From: Paenibacillus sp. 453mf
Lineage (GTDB): Bacteria; Bacillota; Bacilli; Paenibacillales; Paenibacillaceae
Direction of reading: 5' to 3'
Assembly (NCBI RefSeq): GCF_900116105.1
Contig: NZ_FPAC01000010.1
Coordinates: 1 to 64,000, forward strand
Length of the DNA: 64,000 nt
A model generated the notes under the pieces. That model was given only the letters and a program-made list of their open reading frames with translations. It had not been told where the DNA came from and made no database searches. The translations under genes and the position numbers were made by a program. Of the stretch, positions 8,365-17,535 are shown one piece after another; position 1 is the stretch's first letter, and each line of letters begins with the position of its first letter.

Positions 8365-9441
8365 ATGAAAGAATCGAGCCAATTGGATAAAATGAATAAT
8401 CTCTTAAGATTGGTTTCGCCCGGAACACCATTTCGAGAGGGACTGGAGAACGTGTTGCGTGCAAAAACGGGTGCGCTTATCGTTGTTGGTTACAGTCCTG
8501 AAGTAATGGAGGTTGTGGATGGCGGTTTTTCGATCAATTGTGATTTCTCTCCAAACTATCTATATGAGCTGGCCAAGATGGACGGAGCCATTATCTTAAG
8601 TGAGGATTTAAAACGAATTTTGTATGCGAATACGCAGTTGATTCCTGATTCTTCCATTTCTTCTTCTGAAACAGGAATTCGGCACAGAACCGCGGAGAGG
8701 GTTGCCAAGCAGACAGGCAAGCTCGTCGTATCGATATCACAAAGACGTAATATTATTACGCTCTACCAAGGTACACTGCGGTATGCATTGAAGGAAATTG
8801 GCGTAATCCTGACCAAAGCGAATCAGGCGATACAAACGCTTGAGAAATACAGAGCTGTGCTCAATCAATCCTTGACCAATCTCAGCGCGTCCGAATTTGA
8901 AGAGCTGGTGACCATACCTGAGGTTGTTAATGTCATTCAGCGTGTGGAAATGGTTCTTCGAATTAAGATGGAGATCAAGCGCTACATCAATGAGCTCGGG
9001 AATGAAGGGCGGCTTATCTCCATGCAGATGGAGGAGCTTGTCAGCAATACGGAAGAAGAAGCGATGCTTCTGTATAAGGACTATGCCAAGGATGACAGCG
9101 ATGAGAAGATCAAAGAGATTGTGAGTGGTCTCAAACGTTCAACAGATGATGAACTGCTGGATACCCACCATATTGTCCGTTTGCTCGGCTATCCTGCATC
9201 AGCTGCGACCTCCGAAGAATCAGTTGCCCCAAGAGGGTACCGTGTTCTAAGTAAGATTCCTCGACTGCCAAATGTAATTATTCATAATTTGGTGGAGGAG
9301 TTTGAACACTTGCCGCACGTCATTATGGCAACAATTGAAGAATTGGACGAAGTCGACGGCATCGGAGAAGTACGTGCGCGTACGATCAAGGATGGACTGA
9401 AGCGACTACAGGAGCAAATGTTCATTGACAGACAAATATAA
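8365..9441 (+). CDS. disA: DNA integrity scanning protein DisA (diadenylate cyclase)
   Basis: A 358-residue protein with an N-terminal DAC domain that makes cyclic di-AMP from two ATP. The catalytic motifs DGA (73-75) and GIRHRTA (104-110) are both intact. A helical spine follows, and the C-terminal helix-hairpin-helix region (about 300-355, ELDEVDGIGEVRARTIKDGL area) binds branched DNA. In Bacillus DisA scans the chromosome and delays sporulation when DNA is damaged. It is co-oriented with and probably co-transcribed with radA. RadA is known to modulate DisA in B. subtilis. Confidence 0.97.
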   Translation: MKESSQLDKMNNLLRLVSPGTPFREGLENVLRAKTGALIVVGYSPEVMEVVDGGFSINCDFSPNYLYELAKMDGAIILSEDLKRILYANTQLIPDSSISSSETGIRHRTAERVAKQTGKLVVSISQRRNIITLYQGTLRYALKEIGVILTKANQAIQTLEKYRAVLNQSLTNLSASEFEELVTIPEVVNVIQRVEMVLRIKMEIKRYINELGNEGRLISMQMEELVSNTEEEAMLLYKDYAKDDSDEKIKEIVSGLKRSTDDELLDTHHIVRLLGYPASAATSEESVAPRGYRVLSKIPRLPNVIIHNLVEEFEHLPHVIMATIEELDEVDGIGEVRARTIKDGLKRLQEQMFIDRQI

Positions 9442-9499
9442 ATAATTGAGAATTGATTATAATTTGTGTTTTTTATTGCCGCACATATGGGGTGACGTG

Positions 9500-10234
9500 A
9501 TGATAACAAAATCAATTCCGAATTTATTTACCTTGGGTAATTTATCACTCGGAATGATTGCCATTTTGCTGGCCTCAGAGGATCAGTATACGACTGCTGC
9601 TTTTATGGTGGTCATAGCAATGCTCCTTGATGGTTTGGATGGCCGGATTGCAAGGGCGCTGAATGCTCAAAGCGAATTCGGTAAAGAACTGGATTCACTT
9701 TCTGATATTGTATCCTTTGGTGCCGCTCCTGCTTATCTGATGTATACCGTTTCTTTTCAGGAAGCTCCGGTAGCCATTGCTTGGATCGTAACCAGCGTAT
9801 TTCCGATATGCGGTGCTCTGAGGTTAGCCCGATTTAATGTTAAACCCGGGATTCCCGGTTATTTTACAGGACTGCCTATACCGGCTGCAGGTGGAGTACT
9901 TGCATTGCTGTCCTTATTTAACAAAGATATTTCTGCACCGTTTATGATGGTTGCTACACTGCTATTATCCTTGCTCATGGTTAGTTCGCTGAAATATCCA
10001 AATTTCAAAAAAGTAGGCATCCCCAAAAAAGCGGTGTGGATCGCTCCATTGGTCGTTTTGTTTTCAATTGCACTTGCATTTTTGTTCTCTGAGCAATTAT
10101 CTATGTTTGTATTTATTCCTTTAGTGTTGTATGCCGTATACGGCCTGTCCCATAGTGTACAACGATACATTCACCGCAGACGCAATCGGAATCGGAATAA
10201 GAACCAGGAAGATGAAACATCACATCGTTATTAG
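9500..10234 (+). CDS. pssA: CDP-diacylglycerol-serine O-phosphatidyltransferase
   Basis: A 244-residue integral membrane enzyme making phosphatidylserine, the precursor of phosphatidylethanolamine. The CDP-alcohol phosphotransferase signature is complete: D44, D47-G48, A51-R52, G61, D65 and D69. It has about six to eight hydrophobic segments and a basic C-terminal tail. I chose the ATG at 9500 (MITKSIPNLF) because GGGGTG precedes it and the CDP-alcohol fold begins at once; an in-frame ATG at 9446 would add 18 atypical residues. In B. subtilis pssA lies elsewhere in the chromosome, so its place after disA is a lineage feature. Confidence 0.92.
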   Translation: MITKSIPNLFTLGNLSLGMIAILLASEDQYTTAAFMVVIAMLLDGLDGRIARALNAQSEFGKELDSLSDIVSFGAAPAYLMYTVSFQEAPVAIAWIVTSVFPICGALRLARFNVKPGIPGYFTGLPIPAAGGVLALLSLFNKDISAPFMMVATLLLSLLMVSSLKYPNFKKVGIPKKAVWIAPLVVLFSIALAFLFSEQLSMFVFIPLVLYAVYGLSHSVQRYIHRRRNRNRNKNQEDETSHRY

Positions 10235-10265
10235 GGAAAAATAGGGCAGAGATGCTCATTCGAAT

Positions 10266-10318
10266 AAAAAAGCATTTATTCTCTCGTATTGTACTGGAGA
10301 GGATAAATGCTTTTTTTA
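10266..10318. terminator. Bidirectional terminator between pssA and the MazG-like gene
   Basis: A long near-perfect stem: AAAAAGCATTTATTCTCTC pairs with GGAGAGGATAAATGCTTTTT across a ten-base loop. T runs on the plus side and A runs on the left make it work in both directions, which suits the convergent genes. Confidence 0.9.
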
Positions 10319-10416
10319 TGGTGTGAATTGCATTCATTGTAGTACGAATTAGAAGTGTATAGAAGGTTGTGTATATTTAGCAGAACTGATCTAGAGTTAC
10401 TTGAATTTGAATTTCG

Positions 10417-10812
10417 TTACGATAGGTTGAATATGCCTAGTGTGGAACACTTGTTGGCTTCATTCTCAAGGACGTCCTCGAGCTGAATATTGAGCAGATT
10501 GCAAAGCGCTGACATATAGAACAGATTGCGGCCAAGCTCTGAGCCGACAATCTCTTTGCAATGGTCACATAAATCTCCATGTACATGCGTCTCTACAGAA
10601 GATTTAGCGTCCTCCAAATTCCCGTTAGGTGTGTATGACTGCTTGGAAGCATGAAGTTCAATACATCCGCACTCCGTAATGGCCTTGGAAACTGCACGAT
10701 TAACAGAAGCGTCGGCTTGTCCTAACTTTGACAAGACATCAATGAGACTACGGTGACGGAGCAACAATTCGGATACTTGGTCTTGAAAGGTTTGCAGGCT
10801 GGAAGTGCTCAT
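10417..10812 (-). CDS. Conserved MazG-like protein of unknown function
   Basis: A 131-residue soluble protein. The C-terminal part (SELGRNLFYMSALCNLLNIQLEDVL, about residues 90-115, cited in pieces: SELGRNLFYMSAL then NLLNIQLEDV) looks like the last helices of all-alpha MazG-type NTP pyrophosphatases. The full EExxE / ExxD metal set is not obvious, so catalysis is doubtful. Cysteines are conspicuous (ECGCIE, GDLCDHC, KCSTLG). It resembles a small family conserved in Bacillales that I recall being annotated with a DUF name; I cannot confirm which. The ATG follows GAGGTGAA, and a promoter lies at 10848-10877. It is the only minus-strand gene in the first 60 kb. Confidence 0.75.
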   Translation of the reverse strand: MSTSSLQTFQDQVSELLLRHRSLIDVLSKLGQADASVNRAVSKAITECGCIELHASKQSYTPNGNLEDAKSSVETHVHGDLCDHCKEIVGSELGRNLFYMSALCNLLNIQLEDVLENEANKCSTLGIFNLS

Positions 10813-10847
10813 TCCTTATATTCACCTCAGTGTTTTCAGTTGAATTT

Positions 10848-10877
10848 ATTATATGCCACCCCACAAACCATTTTCAA
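10848..10877 (-). promoter_or_regulatory. SigA promoter of the minus-strand MazG-like gene
   Basis: Read on the minus strand: TTGAAA (10877-10872), an 18-base spacer, TATAAT (10853-10848). The start would be near 10841, about 30 bases before the ATG. Confidence 0.8.
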
Positions 10878-11060
10878 CCATGATTTACAGTTCGATACTT
10901 ATCCGCAAGTCTCAGCAGCGTAAAATGCTTTATTTAGCCTACTTATGGATCGAGGGGAGATCCAAGAGATAATTTTCCTTAAATATCCTGAATTACAGGA
11001 TTAGGACCAACTTAATTGGTTCATACTGGATAGGGAAATGGTCAAAGGAGGTGAAGGGAC

Positions 11061-12149
11061 ATGTGGAAAAAAGTCATCTTAACATTTACCGGGCTAATGG
11101 GAGCGTGGTCTGGTTATGCGTTATATCATTCGGTAGGACTAACAGTCCCTTGGTTAAGAGAACTGGCTGACAGGCTGGGAACGACAACAGCACTTGCGTT
11201 ATGGATGCTAGCAGGGATTGCAGTCTTTACTTTACTATGCAGTACGCTGGGTTCTGTGGTGAATGTAAGGGTAGAAGAAGGAGTAACGAAGCTCGCTCGT
11301 GTTCCTATGAGTGAATTGGCAGCGGGGGCTTTGGGGCTAGGAATTGGATTATTGTTCTCTATACTTCTATATCCGTCATTGAACTGGCTTGGAAAGCCAG
11401 GAGAGCTGCTTCAAGTGGCGATGATGCTTGTCTTCAGTTACATGGGACTTCGGCTTGGTCTTGCGAAGAAAGAGGACCTAGGGACGTTCTGGACTTCAGG
11501 ACGTTGGAATAACGGTGCTATAAGTGAAGACAGACGGATTGAAGAGCATAAAATACTGGATACGAGTGTCATTATTGATGGCCGGATTGCGGACATCTGC
11601 AAGACAGGCTTTATCGAAGGAACCATCGTTATCCCTGAATTCGTACTGGAGGAGCTTCAGCATATTGCGGATTCATCGGATCTGCTCAAGCGTAACCGCG
11701 GACGGCGCGGGCTCGATATCCTTAACAAGATTCAAAAGGAATTGGAGATTAAGGTACTGATCTATGAAGGCGATTTTGAAGAAATATCTGAGGTGGACAG
11801 CAAGCTGGTTAAGCTTGCCAAGGTACTTCAGGGCAAGGTTGTAACCAATGACTTTAATCTGAACAAGGTATGTGAGCTTCAAGGCGTATCTGTGCTGAAC
11901 ATTAATGATTTGGCTAATGCAGTCAAGCCGGTAGTTTTGCCAGGTGAGGAAATTATGGTCCAGATCATCAAGGACGGCAAGGAGCATGGTCAAGGCGTAG
12001 CCTACCTGGATGACGGCACCATGATTGTCGTCGAGGGTGGGAGAGAATACATCGGTACGATGATGGAGGTGCTTGTGACAAGCGTACTCCAAACCTCTGC
12101 AGGACGAATGATTTTTGCCAAGCCGAAACTGTTGGAAAAAGCTCAATAA
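11061..12149 (+). CDS. yacL: Membrane-anchored PIN/TRAM domain protein YacL
   Basis: A 362-residue protein. Four transmembrane segments fill about residues 4-140 (for example TALALWMLAGIAVFTLL and GALGLGIGLLFSILLY). A PIN nuclease-like domain follows from about 166 (LDTSVIIDGRIADI, with conserved acidic residues), and a TRAM RNA-binding domain lies near 290-350 (EEIMVQIIKDGKEHGQGVAYL). The family sits beside disA and ispD in most Bacillales; its RNA target is not established. The ATG has AAAGGAGGTGAAG in front of it. It heads the run yacL-ispD-ispF-gltX. Confidence 0.93.
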   Translation: MWKKVILTFTGLMGAWSGYALYHSVGLTVPWLRELADRLGTTTALALWMLAGIAVFTLLCSTLGSVVNVRVEEGVTKLARVPMSELAAGALGLGIGLLFSILLYPSLNWLGKPGELLQVAMMLVFSYMGLRLGLAKKEDLGTFWTSGRWNNGAISEDRRIEEHKILDTSVIIDGRIADICKTGFIEGTIVIPEFVLEELQHIADSSDLLKRNRGRRGLDILNKIQKELEIKVLIYEGDFEEISEVDSKLVKLAKVLQGKVVTNDFNLNKVCELQGVSVLNINDLANAVKPVVLPGEEIMVQIIKDGKEHGQGVAYLDDGTMIVVEGGREYIGTMMEVLVTSVLQTSAGRMIFAKPKLLEKAQ

Positions 12150-12222
12150 AGCGGTATGATGGAGATTGAGTGTTCCGATAGCTGAATGCTTAAGCAGATG
12201 AACAAGGCAGGGGTTTAAGAGC

Positions 12223-12909
12223 ATGGACAATTCATGGGGAGCCGTCATTGTGGCAGCAGGCAGAGGTACGCGTATGGGTTACGCGGAGAGCAAGCAGTTT
12301 CTGCTGCTGCAGGACAAGCCCATCTTTATACATACGCTTGAGGTGTTCAGCCGTGTGTCGCGAATTAAAGAGATGATCGTGGTAACAGGAGCTGCAGATG
12401 TTGCGCGCTGTGAAGAGTGGATCAAAAGGTTTGGCCTTGGGATTCAGGTTCGGGTTACTGCAGGAGGGTCTGAAAGGCAGGATTCCGTCTATGCAGGCTT
12501 GAAGGAGCTTACTTCCGATTATGTGCTTGTGCATGATGGAGTGCGGCCTTTCGTGACACCCGAGCTTATCGAGAACTGTATGGATGCTGCAATGGAGCAT
12601 GGGGCTGCGCTGCTTGCAGTGCCTGTCAAGGATACGATCAAGCAAGTAAATGAAGAAGGCATTATTATGTCCACGCCGGATCGGCGAAGTCTGTGGAGTA
12701 TCCAAACACCACAGGCTTTTCGTCTGTCTGCACTGCTTGAGGCTCATGAGCGGGCTAAGCAAGAGAAGTTTCTTGGAACAGATGACGCGATGCTGCTTGA
12801 ACGGCTTGGGAAGCAGGTAAAGGTCGTAGAGGGCCGTTATACGAATATCAAAATTACGACGCCGGACGACCTGGATTATGCTGTATTTATGCAAAAAAGG
12901 GGAGAGTAG
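12223..12909 (+). CDS. ispD: 2-C-methyl-D-erythritol 4-phosphate cytidylyltransferase
   Basis: A 228-residue enzyme of the MEP isoprenoid pathway that joins CTP and MEP into CDP-ME. The nucleotidyltransferase signature AAGRGTRMG is at residues 11-19, and HDGVRPFV lies near 105. The length is normal. The ribosome binding site before the ATG is weak (CAGGGGTTTAAGAGC). The gene is followed after four bases by ispF, so the two consecutive-pathway enzymes are probably coupled. Confidence 0.96.
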   Translation: MDNSWGAVIVAAGRGTRMGYAESKQFLLLQDKPIFIHTLEVFSRVSRIKEMIVVTGAADVARCEEWIKRFGLGIQVRVTAGGSERQDSVYAGLKELTSDYVLVHDGVRPFVTPELIENCMDAAMEHGAALLAVPVKDTIKQVNEEGIIMSTPDRRSLWSIQTPQAFRLSALLEAHERAKQEKFLGTDDAMLLERLGKQVKVVEGRYTNIKITTPDDLDYAVFMQKRGE

Positions 12910-12913
12910 ACTT

Positions 12914-13402
12914 ATGATCCGTGTAGGACAAGGATTTGACGTTCATCAGCTAGTGGAGGGCAGACCATGCATTATTGGGGGAGTGACCATTCCCTATGAA
13001 AAAGGACTGCTGGGACATTCCGATGCGGACGTGCTTTTGCATGCGATAAGTGATGCCATTCTTGGTGCTCTGGGTCTTGGTGATATCGGCAAGCACTTTC
13101 CGGATACGGATCCGGTATTTAAAGACGCGGATAGTCTTAAGCTGCTGGAGCGAGTATGGGAGCTTGCTGTAGAGCGTGGATATCAGCTGGGTAATGTGGA
13201 TTCGACGATCATTGCTCAAAAGCCGAAGATGGCGCCGTATATTCCGCAAATGGCAGAGATCATTGCCAAGGCGCTGGGTGCAGAGCTCTCTCAAGTTAAT
13301 GTAAAAGCGACGACTACAGAGCAGCTTGGCTTTGCAGGACGGGGCGAGGGCATTGCTGCGCAATCGGTTGTATGCCTGATCCAACCTGTGCTATCATCTT
13401 GA
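12914..13402 (+). CDS. ispF: 2-C-methyl-D-erythritol 2,4-cyclodiphosphate synthase
   Basis: A 162-residue homotrimeric zinc enzyme of the MEP pathway. The zinc ligands D9, H11 and H43 are all visible (GFDVHQ, LLHAISDA), as is the GHSDADV motif. The ATG at 12914 (MIRVGQGFDVH) has GGGAGAG in front and gives the usual family length. An in-frame TTG at 12878 inside ispD would add twelve non-conserved residues. With ispD it covers two of the seven pathway steps; IspE would act between them and is not in the window. Confidence 0.97.
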   Translation: MIRVGQGFDVHQLVEGRPCIIGGVTIPYEKGLLGHSDADVLLHAISDAILGALGLGDIGKHFPDTDPVFKDADSLKLLERVWELAVERGYQLGNVDSTIIAQKPKMAPYIPQMAEIIAKALGAELSQVNVKATTTEQLGFAGRGEGIAAQSVVCLIQPVLSS

Positions 13403-13425
13403 AATAATGAATCGGAGGGGATATT

Positions 13426-14880
13426 ATGAGCGCGGAAGTTCGCGTGCGTTATGCGCCGAGTCCGACAGGACATTTGCATATCGGAAATGCAAGAACGGCA
13501 TTATTCAATTATTTATATGCGAGAAATCAAGGCGGGAAATTTATTATCCGCATAGAAGATACAGATACGAAGCGGAACATTGAAGGCGGAGAAGAGAGTC
13601 AGCTGACGTATTTGAAATGGCTCGGCATGGAATGGGATGAGAGTATTGATGTTGGGGGAGAATACGGCCCTTATCGTCAAACGGAGCGTCTCGATATCTA
13701 CAAAAAATACTGGCAGGACTTGATTGACCGCGGACTCGCTTATTTCTGTTATTGTACGGAGGAAGAGCTTGAACAGGAACGCGAGGAGCAGATGTCCCGC
13801 GGGGAGACGCCGCGTTACTCCGGCAAGCATCGTAATCTGACTGAAGATGAACGCAAGGCTTATGAAGCCGAGGGCCGTGTGCCAAGTGTACGTTTCCGTG
13901 TTCCGGAAGAGAAAATTTACACCTTTAATGACATGGTTAAAGGGACGATTTCCTTTAATTCCAAAGAAACCGGAGACTTTGTTATTGTCAAAAAAGACGG
14001 CATACCTACTTACAATTTTGCTGTTGCCCTTGACGATCATTTGATGAAAATCACACATGTTCTGCGTGGGGAAGACCATATCTCCAATACACCTCGCCAG
14101 CTGATGATCTATGAAGCTTTTGACTGGGAACCGCCGGTATTCGGTCATATGACCCTCATTGTTAATGAGAATCATAAGAAGCTCAGCAAGCGCGACGAGT
14201 CGATTATTCAATTTATTGAGCAATATGACAAGCTAGGCTATTTGCCGGAAGCACTGTTTAACTATATCTCACTGCTCGGCTGGTCTCCGGAAGGGGAAGA
14301 GGAAATTTTCAGCAAGGATGAGCTGATCAAGATTTTTGATCCGTCACGGCTGTCCAAGTCTCCTGCGGTATTTGACACGAATAAGCTGGCTCATCTCAAT
14401 AACTCTTATATCAAGAATGCGGAACCGAAGCGAATCGCGGATCTTGCTATTCCGCACTTGCAGCAAGCGGGACTGCTTCCAGGTGAGCTTGATGCAGACA
14501 AGCAGGCCTGGGCAGAAGAGCTGGTGGCGCTGTATCAGGAGCAGATGGTTGCTGCATCCGATATTGTGGAGCTGGCGTCCTTGTTCTTCAAGGATGAAGT
14601 GGAATTTGAAGATGAAGCTGAATCGGTTCTGAAGGAAGAGCAGGTTCCAGCAGTCCTGAGGGCATTTGCTGATAAAGTAGAGACATCCGCTGACTTTACT
14701 GCCTCCCACATGCAGGCTTTGATCAAAGAAGTGCAGAAAGAAACAGGCTTCAAGGGCAAACAGCTGTTCATGCCGATTCGTGTGGCACTGACAGGCCAAA
14801 CCCATGGTCGGGATTTGAATGCAACGATTTATTTGTTAGGCCGGGATAAGGTATTAGGCCGATTGAGAGCCCAATTTTAA
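13426..14880 (+). CDS. gltX: Glutamyl-tRNA synthetase
   Basis: A 484-residue class I aminoacyl-tRNA synthetase. The HIGH motif appears as HLHIGN at residues 16-21 and the KMSKS motif as KLSKRDES near 252. In Bacillota lacking GlnRS the enzyme usually also charges tRNA-Gln with glutamate for later amidation; that is inference here. GGAGGGGAT precedes the ATG. It is followed by the cysteine T-box leader, so it probably ends its own transcript. Confidence 0.97.
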   Translation: MSAEVRVRYAPSPTGHLHIGNARTALFNYLYARNQGGKFIIRIEDTDTKRNIEGGEESQLTYLKWLGMEWDESIDVGGEYGPYRQTERLDIYKKYWQDLIDRGLAYFCYCTEEELEQEREEQMSRGETPRYSGKHRNLTEDERKAYEAEGRVPSVRFRVPEEKIYTFNDMVKGTISFNSKETGDFVIVKKDGIPTYNFAVALDDHLMKITHVLRGEDHISNTPRQLMIYEAFDWEPPVFGHMTLIVNENHKKLSKRDESIIQFIEQYDKLGYLPEALFNYISLLGWSPEGEEEIFSKDELIKIFDPSRLSKSPAVFDTNKLAHLNNSYIKNAEPKRIADLAIPHLQQAGLLPGELDADKQAWAEELVALYQEQMVAASDIVELASLFFKDEVEFEDEAESVLKEEQVPAVLRAFADKVETSADFTASHMQALIKEVQKETGFKGKQLFMPIRVALTGQTHGRDLNATIYLLGRDKVLGRLRAQF

Positions 14881-15009
14881 ATTTGTATTGAAGCTAGTAA
14901 GGATAATCCTTGTCAGCCGAAGTTCTTTTCGCTAAGATATATAAAAAGCAGTACATCACGATAAGCAGGCTCTGTTTGTCCTAATGTGATTAAGAGTAAC
15001 CTTATGGGG

Positions 15010-15335
15010 AAGACTGACTATATTGAACAGCTGTGAACAGGAGAAGTACACAGTCATGAACGTGGACCAGAGAAGATAACCGGGTAAGACTTTTAACAAG
15101 TCTTCAAGGCTGGAAGTTATCTCACGCTCTGCTGATCGAAAATGCGCCTGGGAGCTGCGCCTCCGAACCTGGACCTTTCCTTTGCTGGAAAGCTACTTCG
15201 GGTAGGTAGCGACGTTTCGTCCTCGTTAACGGACGTCCGAGATAGGATTGGTGTGTTATGCGAATCCTAAGCAGAGTGGAACCGCGATTTGATAGACGCC
15301 TCTGCAGCCCAATGTGGCTGCTGAGGCGTTTTTTT
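15010..15335 (+). promoter_or_regulatory. T-box riboswitch (probably tRNA-Cys) before cysE-cysS
   Basis: The T-box proper is at 15273-15286 (AGAGTGGAACCGCG). Upstream, the Stem I region starts around 15030 (GAACAGGAGAAGTA), contains AGAGAAGATAAC pairing with GTTATCTC, and a likely specifier TGC (Cys) at 15143-15145 in GAAAATGCGCC. An intrinsic terminator (ACGCCTC / GAGGCGT with inner GCAGCC / GGCTGC) at 15296-15335 closes the leader. Uncharged tRNA-Cys should favour the antiterminator and allow cysE, cysS and downstream genes to be expressed. I see no unambiguous promoter upstream; TTGTCC at 14976 is the best -35 candidate. Confidence 0.92.
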
Positions 15336-15409
15336 CATTCTATGCTCTAACAAGCAGGATCAAAGTTACGAAAGACGAACGGGTAAATGATGCGAAGAGG
15401 GGAACAGTT

Positions 15410-16090
15410 ATGTTTAAGAAAATAAAATCAGATATTCAGGCAGTCTTTGATAACGACCCGGCTGCTAGAAGTCGGTTTGAAGTGATATTTACTTACTCAG
15501 GATTGCATGCCATCTGGGCCCATCGCTTGGCGCATCATTTTTACCGATGGGGATGGTACACAGTGGCTAGAATCATTTCTCAATTTAGCCGGTTTATGAC
15601 GGGAATTGAGATTCACCCAGGGGCTACAATCGGGAATCGGCTCTTCATCGATCATGGTATGGGGATCGTCATTGGGGAAACATGCGAAATTGGTGATGAT
15701 GTGGTGATTTATCAAGGTGTGACCTTAGGCGGAACGGGTAAAGAGAAGGGAAAGAGACATCCTACCATTGGTAATCATGTGGTGATATCCTCGGGTTCCA
15801 AAGTGTTGGGATCGTTCAAAGTAGGGGATTACAGCAATATTGGAGCAAATTCCGTGGTATTAAGAGAAGTTCCGCCCAATAGTACGGTCGTTGGAATACC
15901 GGGGCGCGTCGTTAAGCAGGATGGCCGGAGAGTGGATCGACTGAGCCAGCAGCTGCCAGATCCAGTGGTTGATTCCATGCGTGAGCTGCAGCAAGAGCTG
16001 GTTACGCTGCGGGAGGAGCTGGATCAGCTTAGATCAGCAGTTAACGAAGGGAGCCGTAAAGAGGCGGTCATACGTGGTAACAAATCGTAA
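15410..16090 (+). CDS. cysE: Serine O-acetyltransferase
   Basis: A 226-residue enzyme making O-acetylserine from serine and acetyl-CoA, the first step of cysteine synthesis. The left-handed beta-helix hexapeptide repeats are clear from about residue 65 to 170 (GATIGNRLFIDHG, GVTLGGTGKEKGKRHP, IGANSVV). The tail is helical and charged. I chose the ATG at 15410 (MFKKIKSDI) because GAGGGGAA precedes it. An upstream in-frame ATG at 15314 lies inside the T-box terminator and cannot be used when transcription is read through it sensibly. Confidence 0.96.
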   Translation: MFKKIKSDIQAVFDNDPAARSRFEVIFTYSGLHAIWAHRLAHHFYRWGWYTVARIISQFSRFMTGIEIHPGATIGNRLFIDHGMGIVIGETCEIGDDVVIYQGVTLGGTGKEKGKRHPTIGNHVVISSGSKVLGSFKVGDYSNIGANSVVLREVPPNSTVVGIPGRVVKQDGRRVDRLSQQLPDPVVDSMRELQQELVTLREELDQLRSAVNEGSRKEAVIRGNKS

Positions 16091-16137
16091 ACGTGGTACA
16101 ATATAATGATTGAAATGTATTGAAAGGAACGTGAATC

Positions 16138-17535
16138 ATGGCACTTCATATTTATAATACGCTCACAAGGAGCAAGGATGTATTTACTCCTCAGGAGCCG
16201 GGAAAAGTGAAAATGTACGTGTGCGGACCGACAGTATACGACTATATCCATATCGGAAATGCACGACCGATGATATTTTTCGACGTGGTTCGTAGCTACC
16301 TAGAGACTGTGGGTAATGATGTGAACTATGTCGTTAACTTTACGGATGTAGACGATAAATTGATAAAAAAAGCTGAACAGACAGGACTCACTGTGCCGCA
16401 GGTTGCAGATCGGTTCATTAAAGCATATTACGAAGACCTAGATGGACTGGGCATTCCGAGAGCAACCCATAATCCGAGAGTTACCGAGAATATGGATCTG
16501 ATTATTGATTTTATTGATCAGCTGTTCAAGGAAGGGATTGCATATGAGAATGGCGGGGATGTGTATTATCGTACGCATAAATTCCCGGAGTATGGCAAGC
16601 TCTCTAAGCAAAATCTCGATGAGCTTCAGTTCGGTATACGAATCGGTGTAGATGAACGCAAAGAAAATCCGCAGGATTTTGTTCTATGGAAAGCAGCAAA
16701 GCCAGGTGAAATTTATTGGGAAAGCCCTTGGGGTCCGGGACGCCCAGGCTGGCATATCGAGTGCTCGGCCATGGCGCGCAAGCTGCTCGGTGACACCCTG
16801 GATATTCATGGAGGTGGTCAAGACCTGCAGTTCCCGCATCATGAATGTGAAGTGGCCCAATCTGAAGCATTGACAGGCAAGCCGCTGGCTAATTATTGGA
16901 TGCATAACGGCTTCATTCGGATCGACAATGAGAAAATGTCGAAGTCTTTAGGGAACGGGATTTTGGTAAAAGATTTACGTAATCTCTATCGCCGTGAAGC
17001 CATTCGATATTTCATGCTTTCGACACATTATCGAAACCCACTCAATTTCAGTGAAGATATTATGCAACAGGCCGAGAATAGTGTGGATCGGATTGCCATT
17101 GCGGTTAACAATGTGAAGCATCGTCTTGGAACGGTAACCTTGGACCAGCCTGTATCCGAGGAGCTGAAATCCAGACTTTCCGAAATTTTGTCCAGCTTTC
17201 ATGAAAAAATGCAGGATGATTTTAATACACCAGATGCTATTACTGCCGTGTTTGAATGGGTAAATGAGGTCAATAGCCTGCTTCAGGCCGAAGTGGCTAA
17301 CCGTGCAGAGCTTGAGGCAGTATTGGCCGCGTTCGATGAGATGAACGGAGTGCTCCGTATATACACATCGGATGAAGATGATCTGCACGAGGATGTAGAG
17401 AAATTGATCGCAGAGCGTAACGAGGCTCGTAAATCGAAGAATTGGGCACGAGCAGACGAAATTCGTGATGAATTGACTGCTATGGGTATTGTTATCGAAG
17501 ATACGGCTCAAGGCATAAGATGGCGGCGCAAATGA
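16138..17535 (+). CDS. cysS: Cysteinyl-tRNA synthetase
   Basis: A 465-residue class I synthetase. HIGH motif HIGNARP is at 38-44, the KMSKSLGN motif near 266, and zinc ligands include C29 (VCGPTVYDY) with the HIECSAM cysteine and the HHECEV histidine. It lies 47 bases after cysE under the same T-box, so cysteine supply and tRNA-Cys charging respond to the same signal. AAAGGAACG precedes the ATG. Confidence 0.97.
   Translation: MALHIYNTLTRSKDVFTPQEPGKVKMYVCGPTVYDYIHIGNARPMIFFDVVRSYLETVGNDVNYVVNFTDVDDKLIKKAEQTGLTVPQVADRFIKAYYEDLDGLGIPRATHNPRVTENMDLIIDFIDQLFKEGIAYENGGDVYYRTHKFPEYGKLSKQNLDELQFGIRIGVDERKENPQDFVLWKAAKPGEIYWESPWGPGRPGWHIECSAMARKLLGDTLDIHGGGQDLQFPHHECEVAQSEALTGKPLANYWMHNGFIRIDNEKMSKSLGNGILVKDLRNLYRREAIRYFMLSTHYRNPLNFSEDIMQQAENSVDRIAIAVNNVKHRLGTVTLDQPVSEELKSRLSEILSSFHEKMQDDFNTPDAITAVFEWVNEVNSLLQAEVANRAELEAVLAAFDEMNGVLRIYTSDEDDLHEDVEKLIAERNEARKSKNWARADEIRDELTAMGIVIEDTAQGIRWRRK

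Noticed and set aside
9425..9463. TTGACA and TATAAT between disA and pssA as a promoter
   Set aside because: The boxes are 27 bases apart; no properly spaced -35 exists for this TATAAT.
15314..15409. Longer cysE reading frame starting at 15314
   Set aside because: The start lies inside the T-box terminator hairpin, has no ribosome binding site, and the added residues are not conserved in serine acetyltransferases.
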